Assembly: GCA_007125415.1 (NCBI GenBank)
Contig: SLDH01000091.1
Span: 1 to 5,360 of the forward strand
Reading direction: 5' to 3'
Length of the DNA stretch: 5,360 bases
Origin: Roseovarius sp.
GTDB lineage: Bacteria > Pseudomonadota > Alphaproteobacteria > Rhodobacterales > Rhodobacteraceae
A program made the position numbers and the translations under genes. How positions within the stretch are numbered: the first letter of the stretch is position 1; each line of letters opens with the position of its first letter. The notes under the pieces are model-generated. The model made no database searches. It was given only the letters and a program-made list of their open reading frames with translations, and had not been told where the DNA came from. Shown one piece after another: positions 1 to 5,354 of this stretch.

Positions 1-267
1 GCGCGGATCGCGGGTCTCGCGCGCGCGGGTCGTCATGCAGTGATCCTTTCCACGCATGACCCCGACCAGGCCTTTGCCCTGAACGCCCGCGTCATCCTGA
101 TGCACGAAGGCGCGATCCTGGCGGAGGGCCCGCCCGATGAAGTCTTGACGCCCGCGCGTTTGAGCAAAGTTTACGCAGTGTCGGTCGCGGTTGAGCGGAC
201 ATCGTCGGGCCGCGCTGTCTGCGCCCCATCCTTGACCAACCCTGCACTTGAAAGGACCACCTCATGA
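1..267 (+). CDS. ABC transporter ATP-binding protein, C-terminal part (FecE/MolC-like, probably molybdate/tungstate or metal-chelate uptake)
   Basis: The reading frame is open from base 1, so the gene begins before the window and only its last 88 residues are seen. The fragment contains the switch-histidine (H-loop) motif STHDPDQAF (His about residue 19 of the fragment), followed by a strand ending in MHEGAILAEGPPDEVLT, the usual end of an ABC nucleotide-binding domain. The tail, with SVAVERTSSGRAVCAPSL, resembles ATPases that pair with FecCD-type permeases (iron-siderophore, cobalamin, and MolC-type molybdate/tungstate importers). The Walker A and B and signature motifs lie outside the window. 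The stop codon overlaps the start of the molbindin gene (ATGA, 264-267), implying translational coupling. This neighbour favours molybdate/tungstate over iron as substrate; that is inference. The ATPase class is secure, the substrate is not. Confidence 0.88.
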   Translation, partial: ARIAGLARAGRHAVILSTHDPDQAFALNARVILMHEGAILAEGPPDEVLTPARLSKVYAVSVAVERTSSGRAVCAPSLTNPALERTTS

Positions 268-467
268 AACCGGGCACGCGCAACCAGTTGTCCGAAACTG
301 TCACCGCAATTGACAAGAGTGTGACCACAACCATCGTGCGTCCGGATTGCAACGGCACCGCGATCACCGCGTCCACTACCACTGCCGCCGCCGAAGGACT
401 GGGGATGACAGTCGGCAAGCCCACCACAGCGATCATCAAGGCATCCAACGTGATGATCGGAGTCTGA
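264..467 (+). CDS. Free-standing molbindin (Mop/TOBE-domain molybdenum-pterin/oxyanion-binding protein)
   Basis: This 67-residue protein is a single Mop/TOBE domain. It opens with the family hallmark RNQLS (residues 6-10) and closes with IIKASNVMIGV (57-67), matching the IKAS-VM-V ending of molbindins; the middle ITASTTTAAAEGLGMTVGK is the usual strand-helix segment. Such domains form small oligomeric beta-barrels that bind molybdate or tungstate in the cytoplasm, as storage or sensing proteins or as domains of ModE and ModC. The start is supported by AGGA at 253-256, 7 nt upstream, and by the 4-nt overlap with the ATPase gene. Odd points: the glycine usually following RNQL-x is Glu11, and the glycine normally found near residue 19 is Ser. 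Whether these affect ligand binding cannot be judged here. The family call is firm; the exact ligand is inferred. Confidence 0.9.
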   Translation: MKPGTRNQLSETVTAIDKSVTTTIVRPDCNGTAITASTTTAAAEGLGMTVGKPTTAIIKASNVMIGV

Positions 468-471
468 TCCG

Positions 472-936
472 ATGGCCGATACCCAAAAGGTCCGCCGCCA
501 CGAAGTCACGACCGACGGGCCGCTACGTGTGGATGCGACGCTGGCCTTCATCGGGCATATCGAAACCCCATGGGCGCGTCGCGAAGATTGCCCGCGCCAA
601 GGCAACCGCGACACGGGTCCGGAGTGCACCATCGTTGTGGATGATCCTTGGATCGCGGCACTGACCGGGATCGAGGCCTATCCAAGCCTTGATATTCTCT
701 ACTGGCTGCACCTGTCGCGGCGAGACCTGATTCTGCAGAACCCCAACCACGGCGACAGCGCGCGCGGCACGTTCTCGTTGCGCTCGCCCATACGGCCCAA
801 CCCCATCGGCCTGTCCACGGTGCGGCTGATCCGGCGCGACGGCAATCGCGTGACCGTGCGCGGGCTCGAATGCGTGTCGGGCACACCGCTGATCGACATC
901 AAACCCGATCACTGCCATTTCACGCCTGTTGTCTGA
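472..936 (+). CDS. TsaA/TrmO-family protein (putative SAM-dependent tRNA t6A37 N6-methyltransferase, short form)
   Basis: The 154-residue product is a single TsaA-like (UPF0066, YaeB/VirR-type) domain. Recognisable parts are the first strand FIGHIETPW (26-34), CPRQG (40-44), the signature RSPIRPNPIGLS (104-115), and SGTPLIDIKP (136-145). In E. coli the family member TrmO uses S-adenosylmethionine to methylate N6 of threonylcarbamoyladenosine at position 37 of certain tRNAs. That protein is about 235 residues with an extra C-terminal domain; this one stops soon after the DIKP motif and keeps only the N-terminal barrel, as many archaeal and other bacterial members do. The start is supported by GGAG at 459-462, 9 nt upstream and inside the molbindin gene. 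The gap to that gene is 4 nt, so the two are almost certainly co-transcribed. Family membership is firm. The tRNA role is by homology, and the metal-transport context leaves room for a different SAM-linked role. Confidence 0.88.
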   Translation: MADTQKVRRHEVTTDGPLRVDATLAFIGHIETPWARREDCPRQGNRDTGPECTIVVDDPWIAALTGIEAYPSLDILYWLHLSRRDLILQNPNHGDSARGTFSLRSPIRPNPIGLSTVRLIRRDGNRVTVRGLECVSGTPLIDIKPDHCHFTPVV

Positions 937-1176
937 GCAATACGCCTGCAAGGCGCCAGCGCCGCTCGCTGTTGCGCTGAGGCGATGCGCGAGGTCGATC
1001 CGAGCACCCTGCATCGCGCACGGCCGCTATTGATAGATTCCCGGCAAATGGCCTGCCTTGCCGAATGGCCGCACTCCGCCCTCCACGTCGGACATGCTGC
1101 AAAAGCGAAGGGTCCTGTCCGGATGGCTCGAACGGCAGCAAATTCCGTATAACCGCCCCTCGAAGCTCCAGCCTCC
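937..1176. other. Intergenic region between converging genes; no convincing gene
   Basis: No reading frame in these 240 bases looks like a protein: the frames that cross it are short, rich in Arg/Ser/Cys and have no recognisable family. A small hairpin CGCCT-GCA-AGGCG (943-955) lies just after the TsaA stop, and a 7-bp stem (TGCGCGA 986-992 with TCGCGCA 1014-1020) follows. Neither has a T tract, so they are weak terminator candidates. Read on the minus strand, the part around 1030-1150 (GCTGCCGTTCG, GCAGCATGTCCG, GCGGCCATTCG) has the look of the decayed intergenic repeats that I associate with Roseobacter genomes. That resemblance is from memory and unverified. Confidence 0.4.
943..955 (+). 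terminator. Weak candidate hairpin after the TsaA/TrmO-family gene
   Basis: A perfect 5-bp stem with a 3-nt loop (CGCCT-GCA-AGGCG) begins 7 nt after the stop codon at 934-936. No run of T follows, so intrinsic termination would be inefficient. It could instead be a 3'-end stabilising hairpin. The position is suggestive, the structure is modest. Confidence 0.25.
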
Positions 1177-1512
1177 TCAGCCGCGTAGCGGGTACCTGTC
1201 CGGCTCCTCGAACACATCGATCACTCGCGTGCCCGCCGCAATCTCCGCGCCATGGGTGACGCCCGCGGGAATGCTGTAGCTGTCGCCGGGGCCATGAACC
1301 CGCGTCTCGCCGCCGATGCTGAAACTGATCTGTCCCTCCACCACGCACCCCCATTGCGCGCCATGTGCATGGGGCGGCAGGGTCATATCCTCGAGGAAGG
1401 TGAAGAACACTGTCAGACCGGCCTCCGAGCGGATGGCGCGCGCCTGCACGACGTCTTCGGGAAAAGGCACGTCCAGAGCAGGCAGAGCCATGATGAAATC
1501 GGGAAACGGCAT
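1177..1512 (-). CDS. Small single-domain cupin protein (function unknown)
   Basis: The 111-residue product is one cupin_2-type beta-barrel. Motif 1 is seen as PPHAHGAQWGCVVEG (46-60), with His48 and His50 as candidate metal ligands. Motif 2 is GDSYSIPAGVTH (76-87), with His87. The glutamate usual a few residues after the HxH is not present; the nearest polar residue is Gln53, so a bound metal might be coordinated differently or be absent. Small cupins include sugar isomerases, dioxygenases and ligand-binding proteins, and nothing here picks one. I chose the ATG at 1512 because AGAGAGGA lies just upstream at a good distance; a GTG at 1551 gives a longer frame without support and would run close to the upstream gene. 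It begins 43 nt after the DUF3422 stop, with no hairpin between, so the two probably share a transcript. Confidence 0.85.
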   Translation of the reverse strand: MPFPDFIMALPALDVPFPEDVVQARAIRSEAGLTVFFTFLEDMTLPPHAHGAQWGCVVEGQISFSIGGETRVHGPGDSYSIPAGVTHGAEIAAGTRVIDVFEEPDRYPLRG

Positions 1513-1555
1513 GAATGATCCTCTCTGAGCCAAGTATCCCGTGCCACGCACAGGA

Positions 1556-2836
1556 TCAATCCACCTTGCTGCGCAGCTTGCGCACCATGCCCCAGACCGC
1601 CAGCACGATGGGCACGGTGACCACTGCCATCAGAATCCCCCGCGATATCTCGAGCGGCTCGGCGAGGGGATAGAGCAGATAGCTCGCCAGCGACACCGCG
1701 TAATAGCTGATCGCCACCACCGAAAGCCCCTCGACGGTGCGTTGCAGCTTGAGTTGCAGATCGGCGCGCCGGTCCATGCTTTCCAGCAATGCCTGATTCT
1801 GGGCCGAGCGCTGCACATCCACCTTCGTGCGCAAAAGCTGCGCCGTGCGCGCCGCCCGGCCCGACATCGCCTCGAGCCGCTCCCGCGCCGAGAGCACCGT
1901 GCGCATCGCGGGTTCATAGCGGCGCATCATGAATTCGGCGAAGGTCTGCCGCCCGTTGAACCGGGTTTCGCGCAGCATTTCGATGCGCTGGTTGACGATC
2001 TTCTCATAGGCCATGGTGGCCGACAGGCGAAAGGCGGATTTCGCCACCAGCCCCTCAAGCTCGGCGGTGATGGTCAGCAGATCCTCCAGCGCCTGATCAG
2101 GGGCCTGACCACCGCCCGCCAGCCCGCCGGTCAGCCGGTTGAGCCGGTCATCCAGTGCGCCCATCTGCGCGCCCATCTCGCGGACACGGGCAAAGCCGAG
2201 CATCGACATGGTCTTGTAGGTCTCGATCTCGCAGATGCGCTGGACGATGCGCCCCGTGCGGCTGGCCCCGGTATCGGGCGCGATGGAGATGAGAAAGCGC
2301 AGATGCCCCGCCGGATCGACGCGGAAATCGCCTGCCAGCACGGCGGCATCATCGAGCACGCGCGCCACAGCCACGCTTTCGGTCACGAACCAGTCGTCGA
2401 TATCGCGCACCAGTTGCTCCCTGGATTTCCACGGTGTCACCCGAATGAGCGCCGAGGTGACACGCAGCCCGGGCGCGCGCGACAGCCAGTCCTGCGGGAA
2501 GACCTCGAAATCGGCGGGGTCGAAAGCGCGCTCGCTGACACCATCGGTCAGGATCGTGTAGGTGACGAATTCCGTATGGCTTTCCCATTTGAGATGGTGT
2601 CGCCCGATCTTGCCGAAATAATGCGTGGCACCGGGTTGTGGATGCGTCGCGCCATGGCGGTCCAGCAACTCGGTCAGATGTGCCAGATCCGCCGCGCGGT
2701 CGCGCTTGGCGGCATCATGCTCGCGTTTGATCGCCAGATAGGCGGCCGTTGCCGGCGCCTGCAATTGCGGGAAAGGTCGCGCATGCAACTCATTGATCAG
2801 ATCATAGCGTAGCGGGTGATCAGCGATTGGGGCCAT
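1556..2836 (-). CDS. DUF3422 family membrane-anchored protein
   Basis: The 426-residue product matches the uncharacterised DUF3422 family along its whole length. Hallmarks are HPLRYDLINELHARPFP near the N-terminus (7-23), HYFGKIGRHHLKWESHTEF (72-90), a central FRVDPAGHLRFLISI (171-185) and GRIVQRICEIETYKTM (195-210). A long, mostly helical, charged segment follows (about 215-365). Two hydrophobic helices end the protein, about 371-390 and 400-416, separated by a short loop and followed by a basic tail, so it should sit in the inner membrane with a large soluble N-terminal part. The plan of soluble domain, long helices and two C-terminal membrane helices recalls CorA-type channels, but I see no GMN motif and make no transport claim. 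GGAG in the 20 nt upstream supports the ATG at 2836. The cupin gene follows after 43 nt. The function is unknown. Confidence 0.92.
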   Translation of the reverse strand: MAPIADHPLRYDLINELHARPFPQLQAPATAAYLAIKREHDAAKRDRAADLAHLTELLDRHGATHPQPGATHYFGKIGRHHLKWESHTEFVTYTILTDGVSERAFDPADFEVFPQDWLSRAPGLRVTSALIRVTPWKSREQLVRDIDDWFVTESVAVARVLDDAAVLAGDFRVDPAGHLRFLISIAPDTGASRTGRIVQRICEIETYKTMSMLGFARVREMGAQMGALDDRLNRLTGGLAGGGQAPDQALEDLLTITAELEGLVAKSAFRLSATMAYEKIVNQRIEMLRETRFNGRQTFAEFMMRRYEPAMRTVLSARERLEAMSGRAARTAQLLRTKVDVQRSAQNQALLESMDRRADLQLKLQRTVEGLSVVAISYYAVSLASYLLYPLAEPLEISRGILMAVVTVPIVLAVWGMVRKLRSKVD

Positions 2837-2921
2837 GGGGCGCGCTCCGTTTCGCTTCGGGATACGCTGATATCTCGGTGGGAATCAACGACACTCTTTC
2901 GATATTACAATGTGTTACTCA

Positions 2922-2935
2922 TATGCCGTGGCATA
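2922..2935. promoter_or_regulatory. Palindrome TATGCC-GT-GGCATA, candidate operator
   Basis: Two perfect 6-nt half-sites are separated by 2 nt in the spacer upstream of the DUF3422 gene. The size and position suit a dimeric helix-turn-helix regulator. The dyad is seen directly; the regulatory role is inferred, and no known consensus is matched. Confidence 0.35.
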
Positions 2936-2953
2936 CAGCCCAAAGGAGAGGCA

Positions 2954-2975
2954 GGAAGGCGCTGATCGGCCTTCC
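2954..2975 (-). terminator. Candidate terminator hairpin after the flavodoxin-family gene
   Basis: A perfect 7-bp stem (GGAAGGC 2954-2960 with GCCTTCC 2969-2975) and an 8-nt loop lie 4 nt past the stop codon of the flavodoxin-family gene. A further GC/GC pair is possible beyond a mismatch. There is no clear T run on the minus-strand side (TGCCTCTCC follows), so it may be only partly efficient. Confidence 0.5.
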
Positions 2976-2978
2976 CGC

Positions 2979-3464
2979 TCAGAAGACGCCCATGCTCAGC
3001 CCGGCACCCAGCGCCTGTCCCAGTTCCCGGCAGGGCGCAAGTTCCTCCGCGCTCAGTTTCTTGGTGGCGAGGATTTCCTCGGCGCTTTGCGCATGGGTGC
3101 AGACGATCAGCGGCTCCTGCACGGGCTTGAGCCGCCAGCCTTGGGCAATGCGCGCGAGCTGGCGCGCGGCACCCTCCCCGTCGGAGCCCGCGCAGATCAT
3201 CTGCGCATAGCCCCGCCCCTCGATCCGGCCGAGCAGGGGATAGTAGCACCTGTCAAAGAAATCCTTCATCGGGCCCGACAGGCTGGCAAGGTTCTCCGGC
3301 GCACAGAAGATGTAGCCTTCGGCGTCCAGCATGTCCTCGGGCCCGGTGTCTTCGGCCCGCAAGAGCCGGGTGGATATCTCCGACTGCGCGCCCTCCCGGG
3401 CAGCCTCGGCCATCAGGCGGCTGCCTTCGGTGCGGGTATGATAGACGATCAGCAATCGGGCCAT
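2979..3464 (-). CDS. Flavodoxin-family protein (putative FMN-binding NAD(P)H-dependent oxidoreductase)
   Basis: The 161-residue product has a short-chain flavodoxin-like fold. The first strand LLIVYHTRTEGSRLM (4-18) carries the phosphate-binding loop for FMN. CAPENLASLSGPMKDFFDR (54-72) matches the second flavin-contacting loop of this family, where the usual form is a P-E-x-x-x-x-x-S-G-x-x-K-D-F-F-D pattern. AGSDGEG (92-98) is the third loop. Members are cytoplasmic quinone or flavin reductases or electron carriers; the partner here is unknown. I chose the ATG at 3464 because the protein then begins directly with the first strand. In-frame alternatives at 3473 (ATG) and 3485 (GTG) add only 3 or 7 residues. 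None of the three has an obvious ribosome-binding sequence, which is unusual beside the other genes here. Hairpins on both sides suggest it is largely monocistronic. Confidence 0.85.
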   Translation of the reverse strand: MARLLIVYHTRTEGSRLMAEAAREGAQSEISTRLLRAEDTGPEDMLDAEGYIFCAPENLASLSGPMKDFFDRCYYPLLGRIEGRGYAQMICAGSDGEGAARQLARIAQGWRLKPVQEPLIVCTHAQSAEEILATKKLSAEELAPCRELGQALGAGLSMGVF

Positions 3465-3548
3465 GGGTAACATGTAGCCAGCCACAGGGTTGCTGACCAG
3501 CCAAACCGGGACACTAAAGCCTTAACGAAAGGACCATCGGGCAAGGCA

Positions 3549-3575
3549 GGACCCGCCGGAAAAACCGGCGGGTCC
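3549..3575 (-). terminator. Strong hairpin terminator after the DUF2125 gene
   Basis: A perfect 11-bp GC-rich stem (GGACCCGCCGG 3549-3559 with CCGGCGGGTCC 3565-3575) closes on an AAAAA loop (TTTTT on the transcribed minus strand), 22 nt past the DUF2125 stop. No immediate T tract follows, which is common for terminators in GC-rich Alphaproteobacteria. It should separate this transcript from the flavodoxin-family gene downstream. Confidence 0.75.
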
Positions 3576-3597
3576 GCGGTGAAAGCCTTGTGCGCCG

Positions 3598-5121
3598 TTA
3601 TTGCAGGCGCTGGCCGTTGGCGAGGATCTGACCGTCGGGCTTGACCTCGATGGTGGAGGTCAACGTGTCCTCACCCGCGCCGGGAACGGCGAACAGCCCC
3701 ATCATCATGCGCGCGCCCATGGCCTGTTCCTGGGGCAGAAGGCCCATGGCGGTGAGCTTGTCGAGCAGGCTGTTCGCACCAACCAGCCGCAGATCGACCG
3801 AGCCGTCGGGCGCAGGCAATCCGTCAAAGGTCTCCAGATCCGTGTTGTCGAAGACGAACGCGCCTGTCCCTGTCAGCGCCGCACCAGCGGCGCTCAATGT
3901 CAGGTCATTGAGCTTCAGGCTGTTCAATTCAACCGGCATGCCGCCCTGCATGGCCATCATGTCCATCTCGTCCGCATCGAGCAGGTCAAAGAAAAGCCTG
4001 CCCATGCCCGTGAGGTCGATCGACAGGGTGGCCGGATCGCGCGGCAGTTGCTCTGCGGGGTCGAACATGCTCCAGAGGAGATCGGAAATCTCGAGATCCG
4101 CCAGCGTCAGGCCAAACCCGAAGGGCTGTTCGGCATCACTGCTGCCGACCGGCATCAGCAGGTTCATCGCACTGCGCGCCATCGTCGCTTCGATGGGGAA
4201 CGGAAAATCTCCTTCGGCCATGGTGAACGCGACATTGTCGCTTGCCACGTCATAGACGATCCGCGCCTGGTCGATGGCCACTCGGAACTCCCCCGCGTCG
4301 GAGCTGGTGCTGATCTGGGTCCGCTCGCCGAATTCGGTGACATCGAAACTCACATTTCCGCCTTGATGGCGGAATGTGCCGTCCATGGCGAATCCCGCCT
4401 GGAGCATCGCACCCATATCATCGACATCAAGCTCGATGGGGAAGGTGCCCGTGCCATCGAAACTCATGCTGTCCAGCCCGCCCGAGACATTCACCTGGTC
4501 GCCGTATTCGGGCTCGACAACATCGAGCAGATAGCTGACCGCGCCCGTGGTCATTGTCTGGGTGATGTGGCGCAGATCATCCACCCTGACCACGCTCGAC
4601 CCTTCGAGATTGGCCATCTGGATCCGGGCGGCACCGATCTCCACCGGTTCACCCTCGACCACAAGCTCGGTCAGCATCAGCCCGAGCCTGTCGGCCGTGT
4701 AGGTATAGGTGAGATTATCCGGATCGCCCGACGCCACCATCGTGAAGTTGATCGTGTCATAGTTCAACTTCATATCGACATCGTCGCCATCCGGCCCGTC
4801 GATCCGCATCGCGATGGGCAGGGAGTCGGGCACCGTCATCGTCACGGTTCCATCCCCGCTATTGGTGAAGTCGAATCGGGGCATCGACATGGTCATGCTG
4901 CCATCGATATCGGGCAGCGCCATCGTCATGCGCAGATCCGTGACTGTCAGCGTATCGCCGCTCATGCTTTCATCGCCGGTCAGCTCATAGCCGAAACCCT
5001 TCATATACGCTTGCCAATCCGCCCAGACATCCTGGGCATTGAGATCCGCCAACGCCGCGGTGCCGCTCAGGCACATGCCGAGTGCTGCTGCGCAGGTGGC
5101 TGGTTTGTGAAAACTCGCCAT
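3598..5121 (-). CDS. DUF2125 family secreted (periplasmic) protein
   Basis: The 507-residue product starts with a signal peptide: a short charged start, a hydrophobic stretch about 8-20, and a likely cleavage site after TAALA (residue 25). The mature protein begins DLNAQDVWADWQAY, the usual opening of Rhodobacteraceae DUF2125 proteins. The rest is predicted beta-rich, with many alternating hydrophobic strands, low in Cys and Lys, and unusually rich in Met, Asp and Thr (for example MTMSMP at 76-81 and DADEMDMMAM at 382-391). The C-terminus has a helix (NSLLDKLTAMGLLPQEQAMG, 450-469) and then TSTIEVKPDGQILANGQ, a pattern shared with DUF945/YdgA-like proteins. An AsmA-like groove is possible but is inference. 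I prefer the ATG at 5121 because AAAGGA is 6 nt upstream; a TTG at 5127 adds two residues but overlaps that spacing. The function is unknown. Confidence 0.9.
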   Translation of the reverse strand: MASFHKPATCAAALGMCLSGTAALADLNAQDVWADWQAYMKGFGYELTGDESMSGDTLTVTDLRMTMALPDIDGSMTMSMPRFDFTNSGDGTVTMTVPDSLPIAMRIDGPDGDDVDMKLNYDTINFTMVASGDPDNLTYTYTADRLGLMLTELVVEGEPVEIGAARIQMANLEGSSVVRVDDLRHITQTMTTGAVSYLLDVVEPEYGDQVNVSGGLDSMSFDGTGTFPIELDVDDMGAMLQAGFAMDGTFRHQGGNVSFDVTEFGERTQISTSSDAGEFRVAIDQARIVYDVASDNVAFTMAEGDFPFPIEATMARSAMNLLMPVGSSDAEQPFGFGLTLADLEISDLLWSMFDPAEQLPRDPATLSIDLTGMGRLFFDLLDADEMDMMAMQGGMPVELNSLKLNDLTLSAAGAALTGTGAFVFDNTDLETFDGLPAPDGSVDLRLVGANSLLDKLTAMGLLPQEQAMGARMMMGLFAVPGAGEDTLTSTIEVKPDGQILANGQRLQ

Positions 5122-5153
5122 GGTCAATCCTTTCCTGTGAAATCTCGCCGATG

Positions 5154-5182
5154 ATCCTCTGCCGACTTGCCCGCAGGGTCAA
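5154..5182 (-). promoter_or_regulatory. Weak promoter candidate for the DUF2125 gene
   Basis: On the minus strand TTGACC (5177-5182) is a good match to a sigma-70 -35 element. It is followed 17 nt later by GAGGAT (5154-5159), a poor -10 matching only at A2, A5 and T6. The pair lies 33-61 nt upstream of the ATG at 5121. The spacing is right, but the -10 is weak. Confidence 0.3.
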
Positions 5183-5225
5183 GTAGGGTTTCCCTGACAT
5201 TTCTTCGTCGCAGGTACCGCCCGCA

Positions 5226-5354
5226 AAGACCTCTGCATGACGCTGTGCCAGCCCAGATGTCCCGTCCGGCGGGGACGCCGGGCTGCGCCTGCCTGCCCCA
5301 CCCGGCAGGCGCAGCCCTCATTGCGTGACGCAAGCCGGGTCATGCAGAGGTCTT
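5226..5354. repeat. Perfect 16-bp inverted repeat enclosing a hairpin-rich 97-nt segment
   Basis: AAGACCTCTGCATGAC (5226-5241) recurs as its exact reverse complement GTCATGCAGAGGTCTT (5339-5354). The 97 nt between carry more dyads: a 5-bp stem GTCCC/GGGAC (5259-5263 with 5272-5276), a 14-bp hairpin (5280-5317), and the palindrome TTGCG-TGA-CGCAA (5321-5333). As RNA, either strand would fold into a closing stem with a multi-branched interior. No coding frame is supported. It could be a structured RNA or long leader of the DUF2125 gene, a miniature inverted-repeat element (no clear target duplication seen, only CA on each side), or a terminator complex of a gene beyond the window. The repeats are seen directly; the role is open. 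Confidence 0.6.
5280..5317. other. Strong 14-bp hairpin inside the inverted-repeat segment
   Basis: GGGCTGCGCCTGCC (5280-5293) pairs perfectly with GGCAGGCGCAGCCC (5304-5317) around a 10-nt loop. No T run follows on either strand. It might be an intrinsic-terminator-like hairpin for a gene lying beyond the right edge, or a branch of a structured RNA. Its first six bases can instead pair with CAGCCC at 5249-5254. Confidence 0.55.

Larger units (their letters stand above)
2837..2978 (-). promoter_or_regulatory. Spacer upstream of DUF3422 with an AT-rich core and a palindrome; probable promoter region
   Basis: The 142 bp between the flavodoxin-family gene and DUF3422 hold a stretch (about 2860-2936) clearly richer in A/T than the flanking genes, as expected for a promoter. 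It contains a near-perfect dyad, TATGCC-GT-GGCATA (2922-2935), 86 nt upstream of the DUF3422 ATG, which is a plausible operator. I do not recognise the regulator. No convincing -35/-10 pair can be named; on the minus strand TTGTAA and TTGATT are possible -35 elements without a good partner. Confidence 0.35.

Noticed and set aside
900..960. Possible frameshift cutting off the end of the TsaA-family protein
   Set aside because: The protein ends about nine residues after the DIKP motif, a little abruptly, but no other frame downstream continues recognisable family sequence.
523..1354. Leftward open frames across the TsaA gene and the 937-1176 spacer
   Set aside because: Arg/Ala-rich, no family resemblance, overlapping a well-supported gene; no ribosome-binding site was noted.
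1513..1551. Upstream GTG start giving a 124-residue cupin
   Set aside because: The ATG at 1512 has a good AGAGAGGA site; the extension does not resemble cupin N-termini and consumes that site.
1541..2812. Long rightward open frame of 423 codons opposite DUF3422
   Set aside because: It is a shadow of the leftward DUF3422 gene, with a His/Arg/Gln-rich composition typical of antisense frames in GC-rich DNA and no recognisable family; the leftward protein matches DUF3422 end to end.
3601..5154. Long rightward open frame of 517 codons opposite DUF2125
   Set aside because: It is an antisense shadow with strings of His, Arg and Gly and no domain, whereas the leftward frame has a signal peptide, a ribosome-binding site and family motifs.
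5124..5333. Leftward 69-codon open frame upstream of DUF2125
   Set aside because: It runs through the inverted-repeat segment, has Arg/Gly-rich low-information sequence and overlaps the DUF2125 start region; nothing supports translation.
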